Origin: Bacteroidota bacterium
Lineage (GTDB): Bacteria > Bacteroidota > Bacteroidia > Bacteroidales > Prolixibacteraceae
Direction: 5' to 3'
Length of the DNA stretch: 64,000 nucleotides
Assembly (NCBI GenBank): GCA_030698405.1
Contig: JAUYMU010000059.1
Coordinates: 1 to 64,000 of the forward strand
Shown here: positions 29,401-38,181 of the stretch, piece by piece
Numbering within the stretch: position 1 is the first letter of the stretch
Layout: every line of letters begins with the position of its first letter
Notes under the pieces: model-generated
Databases searched by the model: none
What the model was told of the DNA's origin: nothing
Seen by the model: the letters and a program-made list of their open reading frames with translations, nothing else
Position numbers and translations under genes: made by a program

Positions 29401-32400
29401 TTAAAATGTCAAATTAACTCCAATTACGTAGTTCCGGGTTGAAGGCGAGTTGAAACCGACAGTCAATATACGATTATTGTAACCACCTGTTGCAACATTC
29501 TGGTCACCGCGCGAGTTGGTTTCAGGATCCAATCCCATTTCCTTGTTGAAGTCAGAGAACATCACAAACGGGTTCTGTACCGTGACATACATACGCATAT
29601 TAACCCCCGAGTTTTTAAGCAATGATTGGTTAAAATTATATCCAAGTGAGATATTGCGTATTTTCATATAAGAACCATCGAAGTAGCCCATCGTGCTTAG
29701 ATACTTCGGATTGTCGCCGCTTAAAACGCCTTTCGGTGCTGGGTATTTGGCTCCGGTGTTCTCCGGAGTCCAGTAGTCCACCTTAATTTGGCCCCTGCGT
29801 CCGGTCATCAAATTGAGGTAGCTGCTCGGTCCGTTAAGGGTGCTGACGAGGATACCGCCGCGTTGGAAGCTCCCGATAAGGCTCAGATCAAATCCTTTAT
29901 AAGCTACGCGGGTGTTGAACCCTCCCATAAAATCAGGATCGACTTCCAGAATTTGCCTGTCATCGGGTCCGATTTGTCTTTTCGGTGTACCATCGGCGTT
30001 AAATTCACCGGTATATTTTACCTTGATCATTCCTACATTACCACCCGGTTCCAGAATGCTCAGATACGGGTCGTCTTGTTGCCATAAGCCTACACTTTCG
30101 TAGTCATAAATCGAATTGATGCTATATCCAACAAACCAGGCGTTGCCTTCGTCTCTTGTCTGTCCGGATGCAAGGGCAACCAGTTCGTTTTTGTTTGAAT
30201 ACAGGTTAATTCCGGCGTCCCATGTCCATCCGTTTACATTGTCAAGAATGACACCGTTGAGTGAAAATTCAATTCCCTTGTTTTGAGTTTCCCCGATATT
30301 AGCCGTGTAGCTGCTTACTCCGGAAGTACGGGGTAAACCAAGGTTTAACAGGAGATCTTTGGTATTTGTAATATAATATTCAATAGTACCTGAAAGTCGG
30401 TTTTTCAGCAAACCGAAGTCCAAACCATAGTTAAATGTTTCAGAGTATTCCCATCCTAATGCTGGGTTTGGCAGTTCAGTTACATAATACCCGGTAGCGT
30501 AAGTAGCGTCTCCAAAGTTGTAATTTCTGGAACTTAAAAGGCCAAGGGTTTTATAAGCGCCAACAGCCTGGTTGGAAGTTTGCCCGTAACCAGCGCGAAT
30601 TTTCAACCTGTCAATCAAAGCGACACTCTGCATAAAAGACTCGTTCTTTATATTCCATCCGGCTGATAAAGCCGGATAGGTATGCCATTTATATCCTTCT
30701 GCCAGTCTTGAGGAGGCATCAGTACGGATGGTTGCACTAAGCATATACTTGTCGCTGAATTCGTACATCACGCGTCCCATATACGAAAGTAAGCCGGACT
30801 GGACATAGCCGCCGTCATTGAGATTGGTGGCAGTAACTTCACCAAGAGACTGACTCAGACTGTAATATTGTAAATCCTTTGAAGGAATACCTTTTGCATT
30901 TGTGCCCGAGTTAAAGAAAGTGCTTTGGTCGGCTTCGTAAAGCGCAACTGCATTCACCCGATGTTTATCGGCAAAAATACGATCATAGCTAATGAGGTTT
31001 TGAATGTTCCAGTGATACCTGTGCGAATTAGTGATAGAAGCAGTTGATTCAGTAGCTGGATTGCTACTGTTTATGCCCTCTGCTGTATAGCTTCCGTTGT
31101 TCGACTGCATAAAATCCAGACCGAATGTGGCACGATACTTCAAGCCTTCAATCCCCGGGATTTTTGCTTCGCCATATATGGAGTTGTAGGTTGCAAATCC
31201 CCTGTTATGGCTTAACCATTCATCTTCTAATCCTTCAACAACATCTCTCGTAATGGTGTAAGCTTCATCCAACGGCATTTTTATAGTTCTTTTTAACGTA
31301 CCGTCTTCCTTATATGGGTTGGCAATAGGCGACATGCTTAAAATTCCGTACAATCCTATCTGGTTACCTTCGGTGAAGTTGTAGTTATTGTTTGAATTGA
31401 AGCCGAAACGGAATAATTTACCTACTTCCTGATCAACTGAACTGCGCATGGTATAGCGGGTGAATTTGTTGGTTGGTATTACGCCTTGATCCTGAAGGTA
31501 GCCAACACTGAAGCTGTAGTTTCCAGTGGCAGTACCACCGGAAAGACCAATGTCGTGGCTGGCCTGATAACCGTTTCTGAAAAACAGGTCCTGCCAGTCA
31601 GTATTTACATCGTTGGATTCATCCAGCGCATTTGTGAATTGGCCTCTTGCTGCACGCAGAGCAACAAATTCAGGCCCGTTCATCATAGGGAATTTGGCAA
31701 AAATCTGGTTTTCACTTTGACGACCATTGTATGATATTTCTGCCTTTTGCCCTTTTTTTCCTTTGTTGGTAGTTATGATAATAACACCGTTAGCGCCACG
31801 CGAACCGTAAATGGCGGTTGCCGAAGCATCCTTCAGGATATCCATGCTCTTGATGTCATTGTTGTTAATTTCGCTGATAGACCCGGAAAAGGGGATTCCA
31901 TCGAGCACCACCAGCGGATCATTGCTGGCAGTCAGCGAACGCGTACCGCGAATACGGATTTGCATGGTCGCTCCCGGGCGGGTTGAGGTTTGCGAGAACT
32001 CCACACCAGGTAATCGTCCTTGTAAGGCTTGTGAAAAATTAGACGATGGGATGTCGCGTAAGGATTCTCCTGATATTGATGCAACAGAACCCGTAACGGC
32101 TTCTCTCCGTTGGGTACCATACCCAATTGCCACCACTTCATCAATTCCAATGGTTTCTTCGGTAAGAGTAACATCAATTGTAGATTTGTTTCCAACAACA
32201 ATTTCCTGCATCTGCATCCCTACAAAACTGAACTGCAAAGTTGCATTTGCTGGAACATCGGAAAGCGAATAATTCCCGTTGGTATCAGCAATAGTTCCGT
32301 TAGAAGTGCCTTTTACCACTATGGTAACTCCCGGAAGAGGCGATCCGGAACCGTCGGTAACTTTACCGGAAACAGTTTTTTGCTGTTGATTTACTGAAAC

Positions 32401-32781
32401 TGATGCATCCAGCTTTTTTGACAATACGATTTGCCGTCCTTCTACTTTGTAATCAACATCGGCTCCATTAAACAGTGCACTCAGAACTTCATTGATTTTT
32501 GCGTTCTGCATCTGCATAGTAACCGTCCGATCAACATCAATGACCGTTCTGCTGTACAAAAAATAGAAATCCGACTGGTCTTCAATTTGTTGCATTACTG
32601 TTTGAACAGAAGCATTTTTCAGACTAATCGACAAGGTCGTAGTTTGCGAATAGGAAGTTCCTGCTAAACTTTGCAGGACTACCGTCAATAGAATTACAGT
32701 AGTTAGTTTCATGAGCAACAAGGTTTTTTTCATTCCCGGGGAAAATCTCCAGGGAATGATCATTTTTAACTTTTTTTCCAT
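29401..32781 (-). CDS. SusC/RagA-family TonB-dependent transporter with STN domain (xylan)
   Basis: This 1126-residue outer-membrane protein has an N-terminal signal anchor and then an STN domain (about 50-120; LSISLKNASVQTVMQQIED). A carboxypeptidase-regulatory-like domain follows (about 135-215; VSGKVTDGSGSPLPGVTIV), then a TonB-box-like DEVVAIGYGTQ (about 223), the plug (VLDGIPFSG, DASATAIYGSRGANGVIIITT) and the barrel ending NYVIGVNLTF. The STN domain is the part that talks to a FecR anti-sigma factor, and the fecR and sigma genes lie directly upstream. It imports xylan oligosaccharides, as inferred from context. Confidence 0.95.
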   Translation of the reverse strand: MEKKLKMIIPWRFSPGMKKTLLLMKLTTVILLTVVLQSLAGTSYSQTTTLSISLKNASVQTVMQQIEDQSDFYFLYSRTVIDVDRTVTMQMQNAKINEVLSALFNGADVDYKVEGRQIVLSKKLDASVSVNQQQKTVSGKVTDGSGSPLPGVTIVVKGTSNGTIADTNGNYSLSDVPANATLQFSFVGMQMQEIVVGNKSTIDVTLTEETIGIDEVVAIGYGTQRREAVTGSVASISGESLRDIPSSNFSQALQGRLPGVEFSQTSTRPGATMQIRIRGTRSLTASNDPLVVLDGIPFSGSISEINNNDIKSMDILKDASATAIYGSRGANGVIIITTNKGKKGQKAEISYNGRQSENQIFAKFPMMNGPEFVALRAARGQFTNALDESNDVNTDWQDLFFRNGYQASHDIGLSGGTATGNYSFSVGYLQDQGVIPTNKFTRYTMRSSVDQEVGKLFRFGFNSNNNYNFTEGNQIGLYGILSMSPIANPYKEDGTLKRTIKMPLDEAYTITRDVVEGLEDEWLSHNRGFATYNSIYGEAKIPGIEGLKYRATFGLDFMQSNNGSYTAEGINSSNPATESTASITNSHRYHWNIQNLISYDRIFADKHRVNAVALYEADQSTFFNSGTNAKGIPSKDLQYYSLSQSLGEVTATNLNDGGYVQSGLLSYMGRVMYEFSDKYMLSATIRTDASSRLAEGYKWHTYPALSAGWNIKNESFMQSVALIDRLKIRAGYGQTSNQAVGAYKTLGLLSSRNYNFGDATYATGYYVTELPNPALGWEYSETFNYGLDFGLLKNRLSGTIEYYITNTKDLLLNLGLPRTSGVSSYTANIGETQNKGIEFSLNGVILDNVNGWTWDAGINLYSNKNELVALASGQTRDEGNAWFVGYSINSIYDYESVGLWQQDDPYLSILEPGGNVGMIKVKYTGEFNADGTPKRQIGPDDRQILEVDPDFMGGFNTRVAYKGFDLSLIGSFQRGGILVSTLNGPSSYLNLMTGRRGQIKVDYWTPENTGAKYPAPKGVLSGDNPKYLSTMGYFDGSYMKIRNISLGYNFNQSLLKNSGVNMRMYVTVQNPFVMFSDFNKEMGLDPETNSRGDQNVATGGYNNRILTVGFNSPSTRNYVIGVNLTF

Positions 32782-32815
32782 AGTTTTAAAGCGTTAAGTA
32801 TTAATATTAAATATG

Positions 32816-32856
32816 GGTCGCCAGTGAACCTGCGAAATTCCTGGTGGCCTTTTTTT
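32816..32856 (+). terminator. Plus-strand terminator-like hairpin between fecR and susC (possible antisense RNA end)
   Basis: GGTCGCCAG (32816-32824) pairs with CTGGTGGCC (32841-32849) using two G-U pairs when read on the plus strand, and is followed by seven T (32850-32856). On the minus strand the same positions become A-C mismatches and no T-run follows. The structure therefore fits the end of an RNA running antisense to the susC start rather than the end of fecR. A matching hairpin precedes the second susC at 50338-50370. Confidence 0.55.
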
Positions 32857-33880
32857 ATTTCTTCTTCATAAATATTGTACGTTGTATTTTTGATGGGTTA
32901 TTTTCTTTCTTGAATTCAAATTTTACAGGTAGAGCCAATGAAATCATCCTCAGTGTTTGATCTAACTTTTCATCCCTAAAAGTTCCTGTTAACAGATATT
33001 CGTCAAGTGTCGGATCGGCTAAAATTATTTCAACATTGTACCAGCGTCCGATTTTTTTTATTGCAATTCCCAATTTTTCGTCTGTAAAAATCAATTTCCC
33101 GTCGATCCATGCCGTAGCATTTTCAGTGGCAATATTTTTTTGAACTATTTTTTCGTTTTGCGCATCAAACTGAACCTGCTCTCCGGGCTCCATTTCGAAA
33201 GTTTGGTGGTTTTTTTTCAGGCTAACTTTTCCCTGAACTAGTGTTGCTTCGAAGTACTTGTCAGCCGAATATGCATTCAGGTTAAAACGAGTGCCTGTTA
33301 CCACTGTATTCATCATCGGATTGTTTACAACAAAGGGGTTTTTGGGGTTTGACTTCACTTCAAAATACGCTTCGCCATCAACGAATACTTCACGTTTTTT
33401 TCCTGAAAAAGATTCAGGATAACGGAAGGTGGTACCATCGTTAAGCCAGACCTCGGTTCCGTCAGGCAATTCAATTTTGGTACGCGTACCGGGTTTTGTA
33501 TAAATTTCGCGTACCGAAACGGTTGCAAGTTCATTGACGATTTGGGTGGGATTGTAATACAGGTAAAGTGAAAGTAAAATTATTGGAAGAATTAGTATGG
33601 CCGCAATTCTGGAAAAAGTGTGGTAAATACGGAAAATTCCAGAGCGTGGATTTTGCAGATGGCTGTTTTCGCTGTTGATTTGGTGATGTACCTGATTCAG
33701 CATTTTATCAAAATCGGGTTTTGTTCCGGTTAAATGGATGCTTGAGTTTGTCCATATTTCACCAAGCATTTTCCTTGATTCAACATTGTTTGCTTTATCT
33801 TTTAACCAGATACGAACCATCTCTGATTCTGTGTCACTGGTTTTTCCTTCAACGTATTTTTTTAGTTCCGTGTAATTCAT
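32855..33880 (-). CDS. FecR-family anti-sigma factor
   Basis: This 341-residue inner-membrane regulator has a cytoplasmic N-terminal domain of about 90 residues that holds the sigma factor. One membrane helix follows (RIAAILILPIILLSLYLYY, about 93-111), then a periplasmic FecR domain (about 130-225; LPDGTEVWLNDGTTFRYPESF and REVFVDGEAYFEV) and a C-terminal DUF4974-like/STN-like part ending YNVEIILADPTLDEYLLTGTF. It should release or activate the sigma factor when SusC's STN domain signals transport. It lies between the sigma gene (105 bases upstream) and susC. Confidence 0.94.
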   Translation of the reverse strand: MNYTELKKYVEGKTSDTESEMVRIWLKDKANNVESRKMLGEIWTNSSIHLTGTKPDFDKMLNQVHHQINSENSHLQNPRSGIFRIYHTFSRIAAILILPIILLSLYLYYNPTQIVNELATVSVREIYTKPGTRTKIELPDGTEVWLNDGTTFRYPESFSGKKREVFVDGEAYFEVKSNPKNPFVVNNPMMNTVVTGTRFNLNAYSADKYFEATLVQGKVSLKKNHQTFEMEPGEQVQFDAQNEKIVQKNIATENATAWIDGKLIFTDEKLGIAIKKIGRWYNVEIILADPTLDEYLLTGTFRDEKLDQTLRMISLALPVKFEFKKENNPSKIQRTIFMKKK

Positions 33881-33985
33881 TTATTCCTATTTCTTGCTTT
33901 TTATTATACTACGTAAACAGATACAATTTACCCCTATCCGCCAGTGAAAAATAATTGGTAAAAGAAATGAAATTGGAACCCAAAG

Positions 33986-34570
33986 TTACCGATGCAGCAA
34001 TAAAAAGTAGAACAACAAACCAAGTATGTCGTTTTTACCCAATTTTTCACGGAGAAATTTCAAGGCTGAAGTCATTTGATTTTCAACAGTTTTAATTGAA
34101 ATGCCAAGTTTTTCGGCAATTTCTTTGTTCGAAAATCCCTGTTCGCGGCTAAGTATGAAAATTTCTTTACGCTTTTCCGGCATTTCTGAAATTAACTGAT
34201 TTGCCAGGCCTTCAATATTGCGAAATTCAATGCCGAATTCTGTTTCGTTACTTGAAAATCCTGCTGACTTAGTAAATTCATCTATTCGCCTTTTTTGCGA
34301 TTTTTCAGTACGAATCCACGAAATAGTTTCGTTGTAGGCTACTGAAAATAAAAAAGATTTAAAGGAGAGGTGTTCGTTTATTTGAGCCCTTTTTTCCCAA
34401 ATTTTCAGAAAAACAAGCTGGGTGATTTCTTCCGCAGCAAAAGTGTCTCTTGTAATGCTTAACGCAAATGCATAAAGTTTCTCGGAGTATTTATGAAACA
34501 AAGCATCAAAGGCTGAAAAATCCTCCTTTTTCAAACTTTCAACATATTCCTTGTCCTCTTTAAATTGCAT
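33986..34570 (-). CDS. ECF RNA polymerase sigma factor for the xylan susCD operon
   Basis: This 194-residue protein has sigma region 2 (about 20-90; LFHKYSEKLYAFALSIT, then LVFLKIWEKR) and region 4 (about 125-180; MPEKRKEIFILSREQGFSNKEIAEKLGISIKTVENQM). The short hydrophobic tail LGLLFYFLLLH is also seen, in other form, in the second sigma factor of this window and is typical of this Bacteroidota subgroup. It heads the sigma, FecR, SusC, SusD, GH115 series and presumably drives susCD when xylan fragments are sensed. Confidence 0.95.
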   Translation of the reverse strand: MQFKEDKEYVESLKKEDFSAFDALFHKYSEKLYAFALSITRDTFAAEEITQLVFLKIWEKRAQINEHLSFKSFLFSVAYNETISWIRTEKSQKRRIDEFTKSAGFSSNETEFGIEFRNIEGLANQLISEMPEKRKEIFILSREQGFSNKEIAEKLGISIKTVENQMTSALKFLREKLGKNDILGLLFYFLLLHR

Positions 34571-34631
34571 TATAGGTTTCAGTTAAGTGAAGGACCAAAG
34601 TAAGGAATTTAAATTTGGTTTTCTTTTTACA

Positions 34632-35477
34632 TTACGCCCAGTTCCCGTCGCAATAGCCGGACTTCATCCAGGGAAGGTTTTCGTGGTTGTAGAATGGAGT
34701 GAGTTGCATGGCCATTTCCTTCATTTTGGAATCTTCCATTGGCCTGAAATTGCGGAGTATTTCAAGATTCGATTTGACCACCTCCAGACTGTCCATTCCA
34801 AGCACAATGCCATCGGGGCCTTTCAGCGACAAGGCATACCGAACCAAATCTTTGGGATCAAGTTCTTTGATGGTTTCCCGCGGACGGATTACTTTCATCA
34901 GCATTACTCCCATGTCGTTGGTTTTTGCTGCGGGTATTGCCTGTTCCTGTCTTTCTTGCGGATTGGTTGCTTTGTTGTAATGGTTCATAGCCATTAGCAT
35001 ACTAAGCATATCCACGTGGTCGGTTTGCAGACGTTTCAGGCTGGCCTCTATTTGTCGCATGGCTTCATCCGGGTCACGGCTGGTTACTTTTGTGGAAATG
35101 AAGATTTCTTTGCGTCGGTTTTTAAGTACTTCGCCCAGTCGTTCTTCACTGGTAAATCCCAGTTTTTTGTTTTCGTAAGCCCAGGCAGTGTCCCAGTAAT
35201 ACAGTCCGTTGTCCAATGCATAATTCAGGAGATCGAATGCTTCTTCAGCACTTTCGATGGTACAAAAACGGCTTCCAAGACCGATGGCAATGCGTGGAAT
35301 GCGCACACCTGTTTTGCCAAGCATTGCTGTTGGCAAACCTTTGGCATCGTATGCCGAACTTGATCCGGACATCCGGAAAATATTGCACGATGGCAACAAT
35401 CCTGTACCAGCTAACAGTAACCCTGTTCCTTTGATGAATTTGCGGCGCGAGAAGTTTGAGTTTTCCATTGTTTTCAT
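34632..35477 (-). CDS. Tat-exported aldo/keto reductase with internal deletion
   Basis: The N-terminus has a twin-arginine signal (SRRKFIK) with a lipobox-like LLPSC, then an aldo/keto reductase barrel. Numbering from the chosen start (MKTMENSNF), the tetrad members Asp96 and Tyr101 in WDTAWAY and Lys130 in STKVTSRD are present. After RLQTDHVDMLSM (ending at residue 160) the sequence jumps to LMAMNHYNK. Family members of this type have about 55 more residues there, including the catalytic His after VDxxQ and the GFTGH strand. The C-terminal half (GVMLMKVIRPRE; DGIVLGMDSLE) is normal. The protein is probably inactive as a reductase unless it was rebuilt. The frame is open, so this is an in-frame deletion or assembly artefact. 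It is the last gene of the second ECF operon. Confidence 0.8.
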   Translation of the reverse strand: MKTMENSNFSRRKFIKGTGLLLAGTGLLPSCNIFRMSGSSSAYDAKGLPTAMLGKTGVRIPRIAIGLGSRFCTIESAEEAFDLLNYALDNGLYYWDTAWAYENKKLGFTSEERLGEVLKNRRKEIFISTKVTSRDPDEAMRQIEASLKRLQTDHVDMLSMLMAMNHYNKATNPQERQEQAIPAAKTNDMGVMLMKVIRPRETIKELDPKDLVRYALSLKGPDGIVLGMDSLEVVKSNLEILRNFRPMEDSKMKEMAMQLTPFYNHENLPWMKSGYCDGNWA

Positions 35478-35525
35478 TTTTATATTTTCAAACAACCTGA
35501 CAAGCTAAATAGTTTTTCAAATACA

Positions 35526-36689
35526 TTAGTTGTAGCCAATCTTCTCAGCTTCAATTTCTACCAGCAGATCCTCGCGGCAGATGTCGGCCTGAACAAAACT
35601 CAGAGGTACTTCTCCAAAATGATTTAGGCAGATAGCTTTTACTGCGGGAATATCGGCTTCATTTTTCACATAAACGCGTACATAGGCATATTGATCGGGA
35701 ACGACGGTGAGTTGCGGGGCGTGTAATTTTAAGTTCTTTTTACCAGAAAGCAACTCAATGTGATCAATCGTAATCCGGGTTTGTTCTTCGACATCATTCA
35801 GCCCTATGGTTTCCTGCCCGGCAATGGAAGCTGTTCCGGAGATAAAAACCCGCGACTGGTTTTCGCTCATCATCAGTTTAGCCCGCTCAAACTGTGGAGG
35901 CTGATTGCTGGTCTGGTGTTTCTTCGGTTCGCCTTTTAAAACGGCTTGTCCGTATTCATAGGAATCCAGTTGTTCAGGATTGCTAAGCGAAATAATCTCC
36001 AGATTATCATCGCCGGCAACCGCCATACATTCGATACTTACTCCATGATGTGCAACACCGATTCCGGTTGCTGCCGGAAAATCAGGATTGGTGCGGTACC
36101 TGGAATAATACTCACTCCTGACTTCGTTAAAGAGCTGGTAATTTTGCCGCTGCTGAAGTCCGCTTGCTGCAAATCCGAAAATTTGTTCCACATAATTCCA
36201 TTGCCTGACGATCTGGTTAAAGCTTAGTCCCAATTGCAGAAAGGCGGCCAGCAGTTGCCTGAAAGCGCTTTCGGCAGATTCAGAAATTGTATTTTCGACT
36301 GCACTGCCTTCAATCCCTGCAAACCAATATTCAGAATAGTCTGAACCGGAGAGTTTGCAGTAGTTGATCAATCCAGCCTGACCATATTCAACCCGAACAA
36401 TGTCAGAGTCGGCAAAACCGGCTTCAATCGTTACCTGATTGGGTTTTTCAGGCGATTCGGACAAAATGCTTACGGGAATTCCGGTTCCGGAGAATGATTG
36501 TTTAATTTGAGCTGAACGCTGAAGAAATTCATGCGTATTTTCAGCAGCAACAAACACGCGTACAATAAATGCTTTTTGGCTGGTATGTCCGGATAAAAAC
36601 TGTTGGAAACTGACAAAACAGCCTGTCCACTTCGCGTCAAAACTTCCTGCACAACCGGGTATAAAAATACGATATTGAGGTTTAAGCAT
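35526..36689 (-). CDS. Chorismatase-like protein of the RidA superfamily (FkbO/Hyg5/XanB2-like)
   Basis: This 387-residue protein has two RidA-like halves. The second half carries YSRYRTNPDFPAATGIG (about 187-203), the pattern I associate with chorismatases, and later the strand RVFISGTASIAGQETIG (about 284-300). Chorismatases split chorismate into pyruvate and a dihydroxycyclohexadiene or hydroxybenzoate acid. XanB2 makes 3-hydroxybenzoate for an aryl polyene-type pigment. No signal peptide is visible, so it is cytoplasmic, unlike nearly all its operon neighbours. It is 19 bases after the propeller lipoprotein gene. A plain RidA-type enamine deaminase is less likely given the length. Function in this operon is unknown. 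Confidence 0.65.
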   Translation of the reverse strand: MLKPQYRIFIPGCAGSFDAKWTGCFVSFQQFLSGHTSQKAFIVRVFVAAENTHEFLQRSAQIKQSFSGTGIPVSILSESPEKPNQVTIEAGFADSDIVRVEYGQAGLINYCKLSGSDYSEYWFAGIEGSAVENTISESAESAFRQLLAAFLQLGLSFNQIVRQWNYVEQIFGFAASGLQQRQNYQLFNEVRSEYYSRYRTNPDFPAATGIGVAHHGVSIECMAVAGDDNLEIISLSNPEQLDSYEYGQAVLKGEPKKHQTSNQPPQFERAKLMMSENQSRVFISGTASIAGQETIGLNDVEEQTRITIDHIELLSGKKNLKLHAPQLTVVPDQYAYVRVYVKNEADIPAVKAICLNHFGEVPLSFVQADICREDLLVEIEAEKIGYN

Positions 36690-36708
36690 AATTCCTTTTT
36701 AGGTTAAC

Positions 36709-38175
36709 TTATTGCAATTTCAGGTTTTCTACCTGCTTGCCTTTGTTTTCCAAAACGATTTTTTCGATGTCGTTCGGATCGATTTCCACTTTCCCGGTTA
36801 TAAATTCAGGAATGTTGAACGATTGCATCATGTTCAGGTAAAAATCAGGATTTTCCTGCGGCAACAGAAAGGGTTTGCGGGCGATTCCGTTTTCACCGAT
36901 GTAAGCCAGGTAGGGACGGGTATAAAGGCCGTCGATGCGGCGGCTGCTAAATACAAACCAGCGCGAGTTGGTTGCCCACGAATGATAACTTTCTGTATCA
37001 TCGCTGTTTACTTCAACTATCGGGCGGCTGTTTCCGGTTTGAACATCAAACAAATACAAATCGGCTTCCTTGTGCCAGATGGAAAAATTCCCGTAATCAA
37101 TCAGGGTAAATAGGATGAAACGCCCGTCAGGAGAAGGACGTGGAAAAGTGACACTTTTATTCAGCGCTGTGGCATGAAACAAGGTATCGATCCGGTCGCC
37201 GAAAGTCCCATCTTCAGGATTAAAAGAAATGCTGCAAAGATTGTATCTGACCTGATTGTATTCTTCCGGCATTTTTCGGGAAGCGGAACTGCAAAAGTAG
37301 AGGGTTTTTCCGTCCGGAGAAAACGACGGGAATGTTTCGAACATACTGTTCTGCATCAACAACTCATTGCTGATTGCCCGGTTGTTTTTAATATCATAAA
37401 CAACCACATCGGAAGCGCCATCCACCACTTCAACCCTTTTTTCTTTGGTTGCATGAAATCCCTGGTTTGTATTGTTGACCGAATAGGCGATGTAGTTTCC
37501 CGATGGATGCCAGTAGGGATAAACAAAGTTTGAAATTGTTTTTTCGGTTTTGGTATTCAGCAGGCTTATCTTTCCGTCGGTCATTAAAACAGTTCCGCCC
37601 AGTTTGCCCCTGATGTGAAGGCTCATTTCCTTCGGGTCGGACTGACGAAATGAATGACAATTTACACAGCTTCCCGGAATGAGCGTGTTTTCTACAATCG
37701 GCGACTGGTCGAAATTCGAAAGGTTTCGCTGATAAATACCCATTTTGCTGTACACTTCGTAGCCCGGAGCAATCAGGCGGTAAACCAAACCGTAATCAGC
37801 AGGAGTTTCACTCACATGCACTGAAAAAGGGGCAAACTGTATCCATTTGCCTTGCTGCTCAATCGAAACTGTTATCCGAAGGCTGTCACCTTTCGAATTG
37901 GTGAGCATTTGCGTCCATTTACCGGCTGGAATTGAAATGAATTTTTTATCCTGAACGTGGATCACTTCCTTGTTTCGTCCTTCAATGACGGCATCAATGG
38001 CTGAATATTCGTCGTTTACCCTAAAATTAAGCGGAGCAATGTTCTCCGGAATGGTCACTTCGGTATAATCAGGAAAAATATCGGGTTTTTCATTCCGTAT
38101 TTCTGAAGGCACTGGCTTTTGGTTGCAAGCCGTGAGTGTCGCGAAGAGGAATAGTATGATGAAGATTCTATTCAT
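36709..38175 (-). CDS. TolB-like beta-propeller lipoprotein with a CxxCH haem site, copy 1
   Basis: This 488-residue lipoprotein (TLTAC lipobox, Cys17) has an N-terminal beta-sandwich of about 150 residues, a single CVNCH c-type haem motif (C170, C173, H174), and then a TolB/PD40-type propeller with repeats such as WHPSGNYIAYS, FSPDGKTLYFC, PSPDGRFILFT and WATNSRWFVFSS. It follows the DUF6057-type gene by 6 bases and is paralogous to the product of 40288-41733. It should sit in the periplasm or outer membrane as a monohaem protein. The haem could bind an electron donor or a small ligand, and the propeller could bind a peptide or glycan. No function has been assigned that I know of. Confidence 0.8.
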   Translation of the reverse strand: MNRIFIILFLFATLTACNQKPVPSEIRNEKPDIFPDYTEVTIPENIAPLNFRVNDEYSAIDAVIEGRNKEVIHVQDKKFISIPAGKWTQMLTNSKGDSLRITVSIEQQGKWIQFAPFSVHVSETPADYGLVYRLIAPGYEVYSKMGIYQRNLSNFDQSPIVENTLIPGSCVNCHSFRQSDPKEMSLHIRGKLGGTVLMTDGKISLLNTKTEKTISNFVYPYWHPSGNYIAYSVNNTNQGFHATKEKRVEVVDGASDVVVYDIKNNRAISNELLMQNSMFETFPSFSPDGKTLYFCSSASRKMPEEYNQVRYNLCSISFNPEDGTFGDRIDTLFHATALNKSVTFPRPSPDGRFILFTLIDYGNFSIWHKEADLYLFDVQTGNSRPIVEVNSDDTESYHSWATNSRWFVFSSRRIDGLYTRPYLAYIGENGIARKPFLLPQENPDFYLNMMQSFNIPEFITGKVEIDPNDIEKIVLENKGKQVENLKLQ

Positions 38176-38181
38176 TGTCTT

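Noticed and set aside
32816-32856. Calling this hairpin a terminator for fecR on the minus strand
   Set aside because: On the minus strand two pairs become A-C mismatches and no T-run follows; the plus strand fits better.
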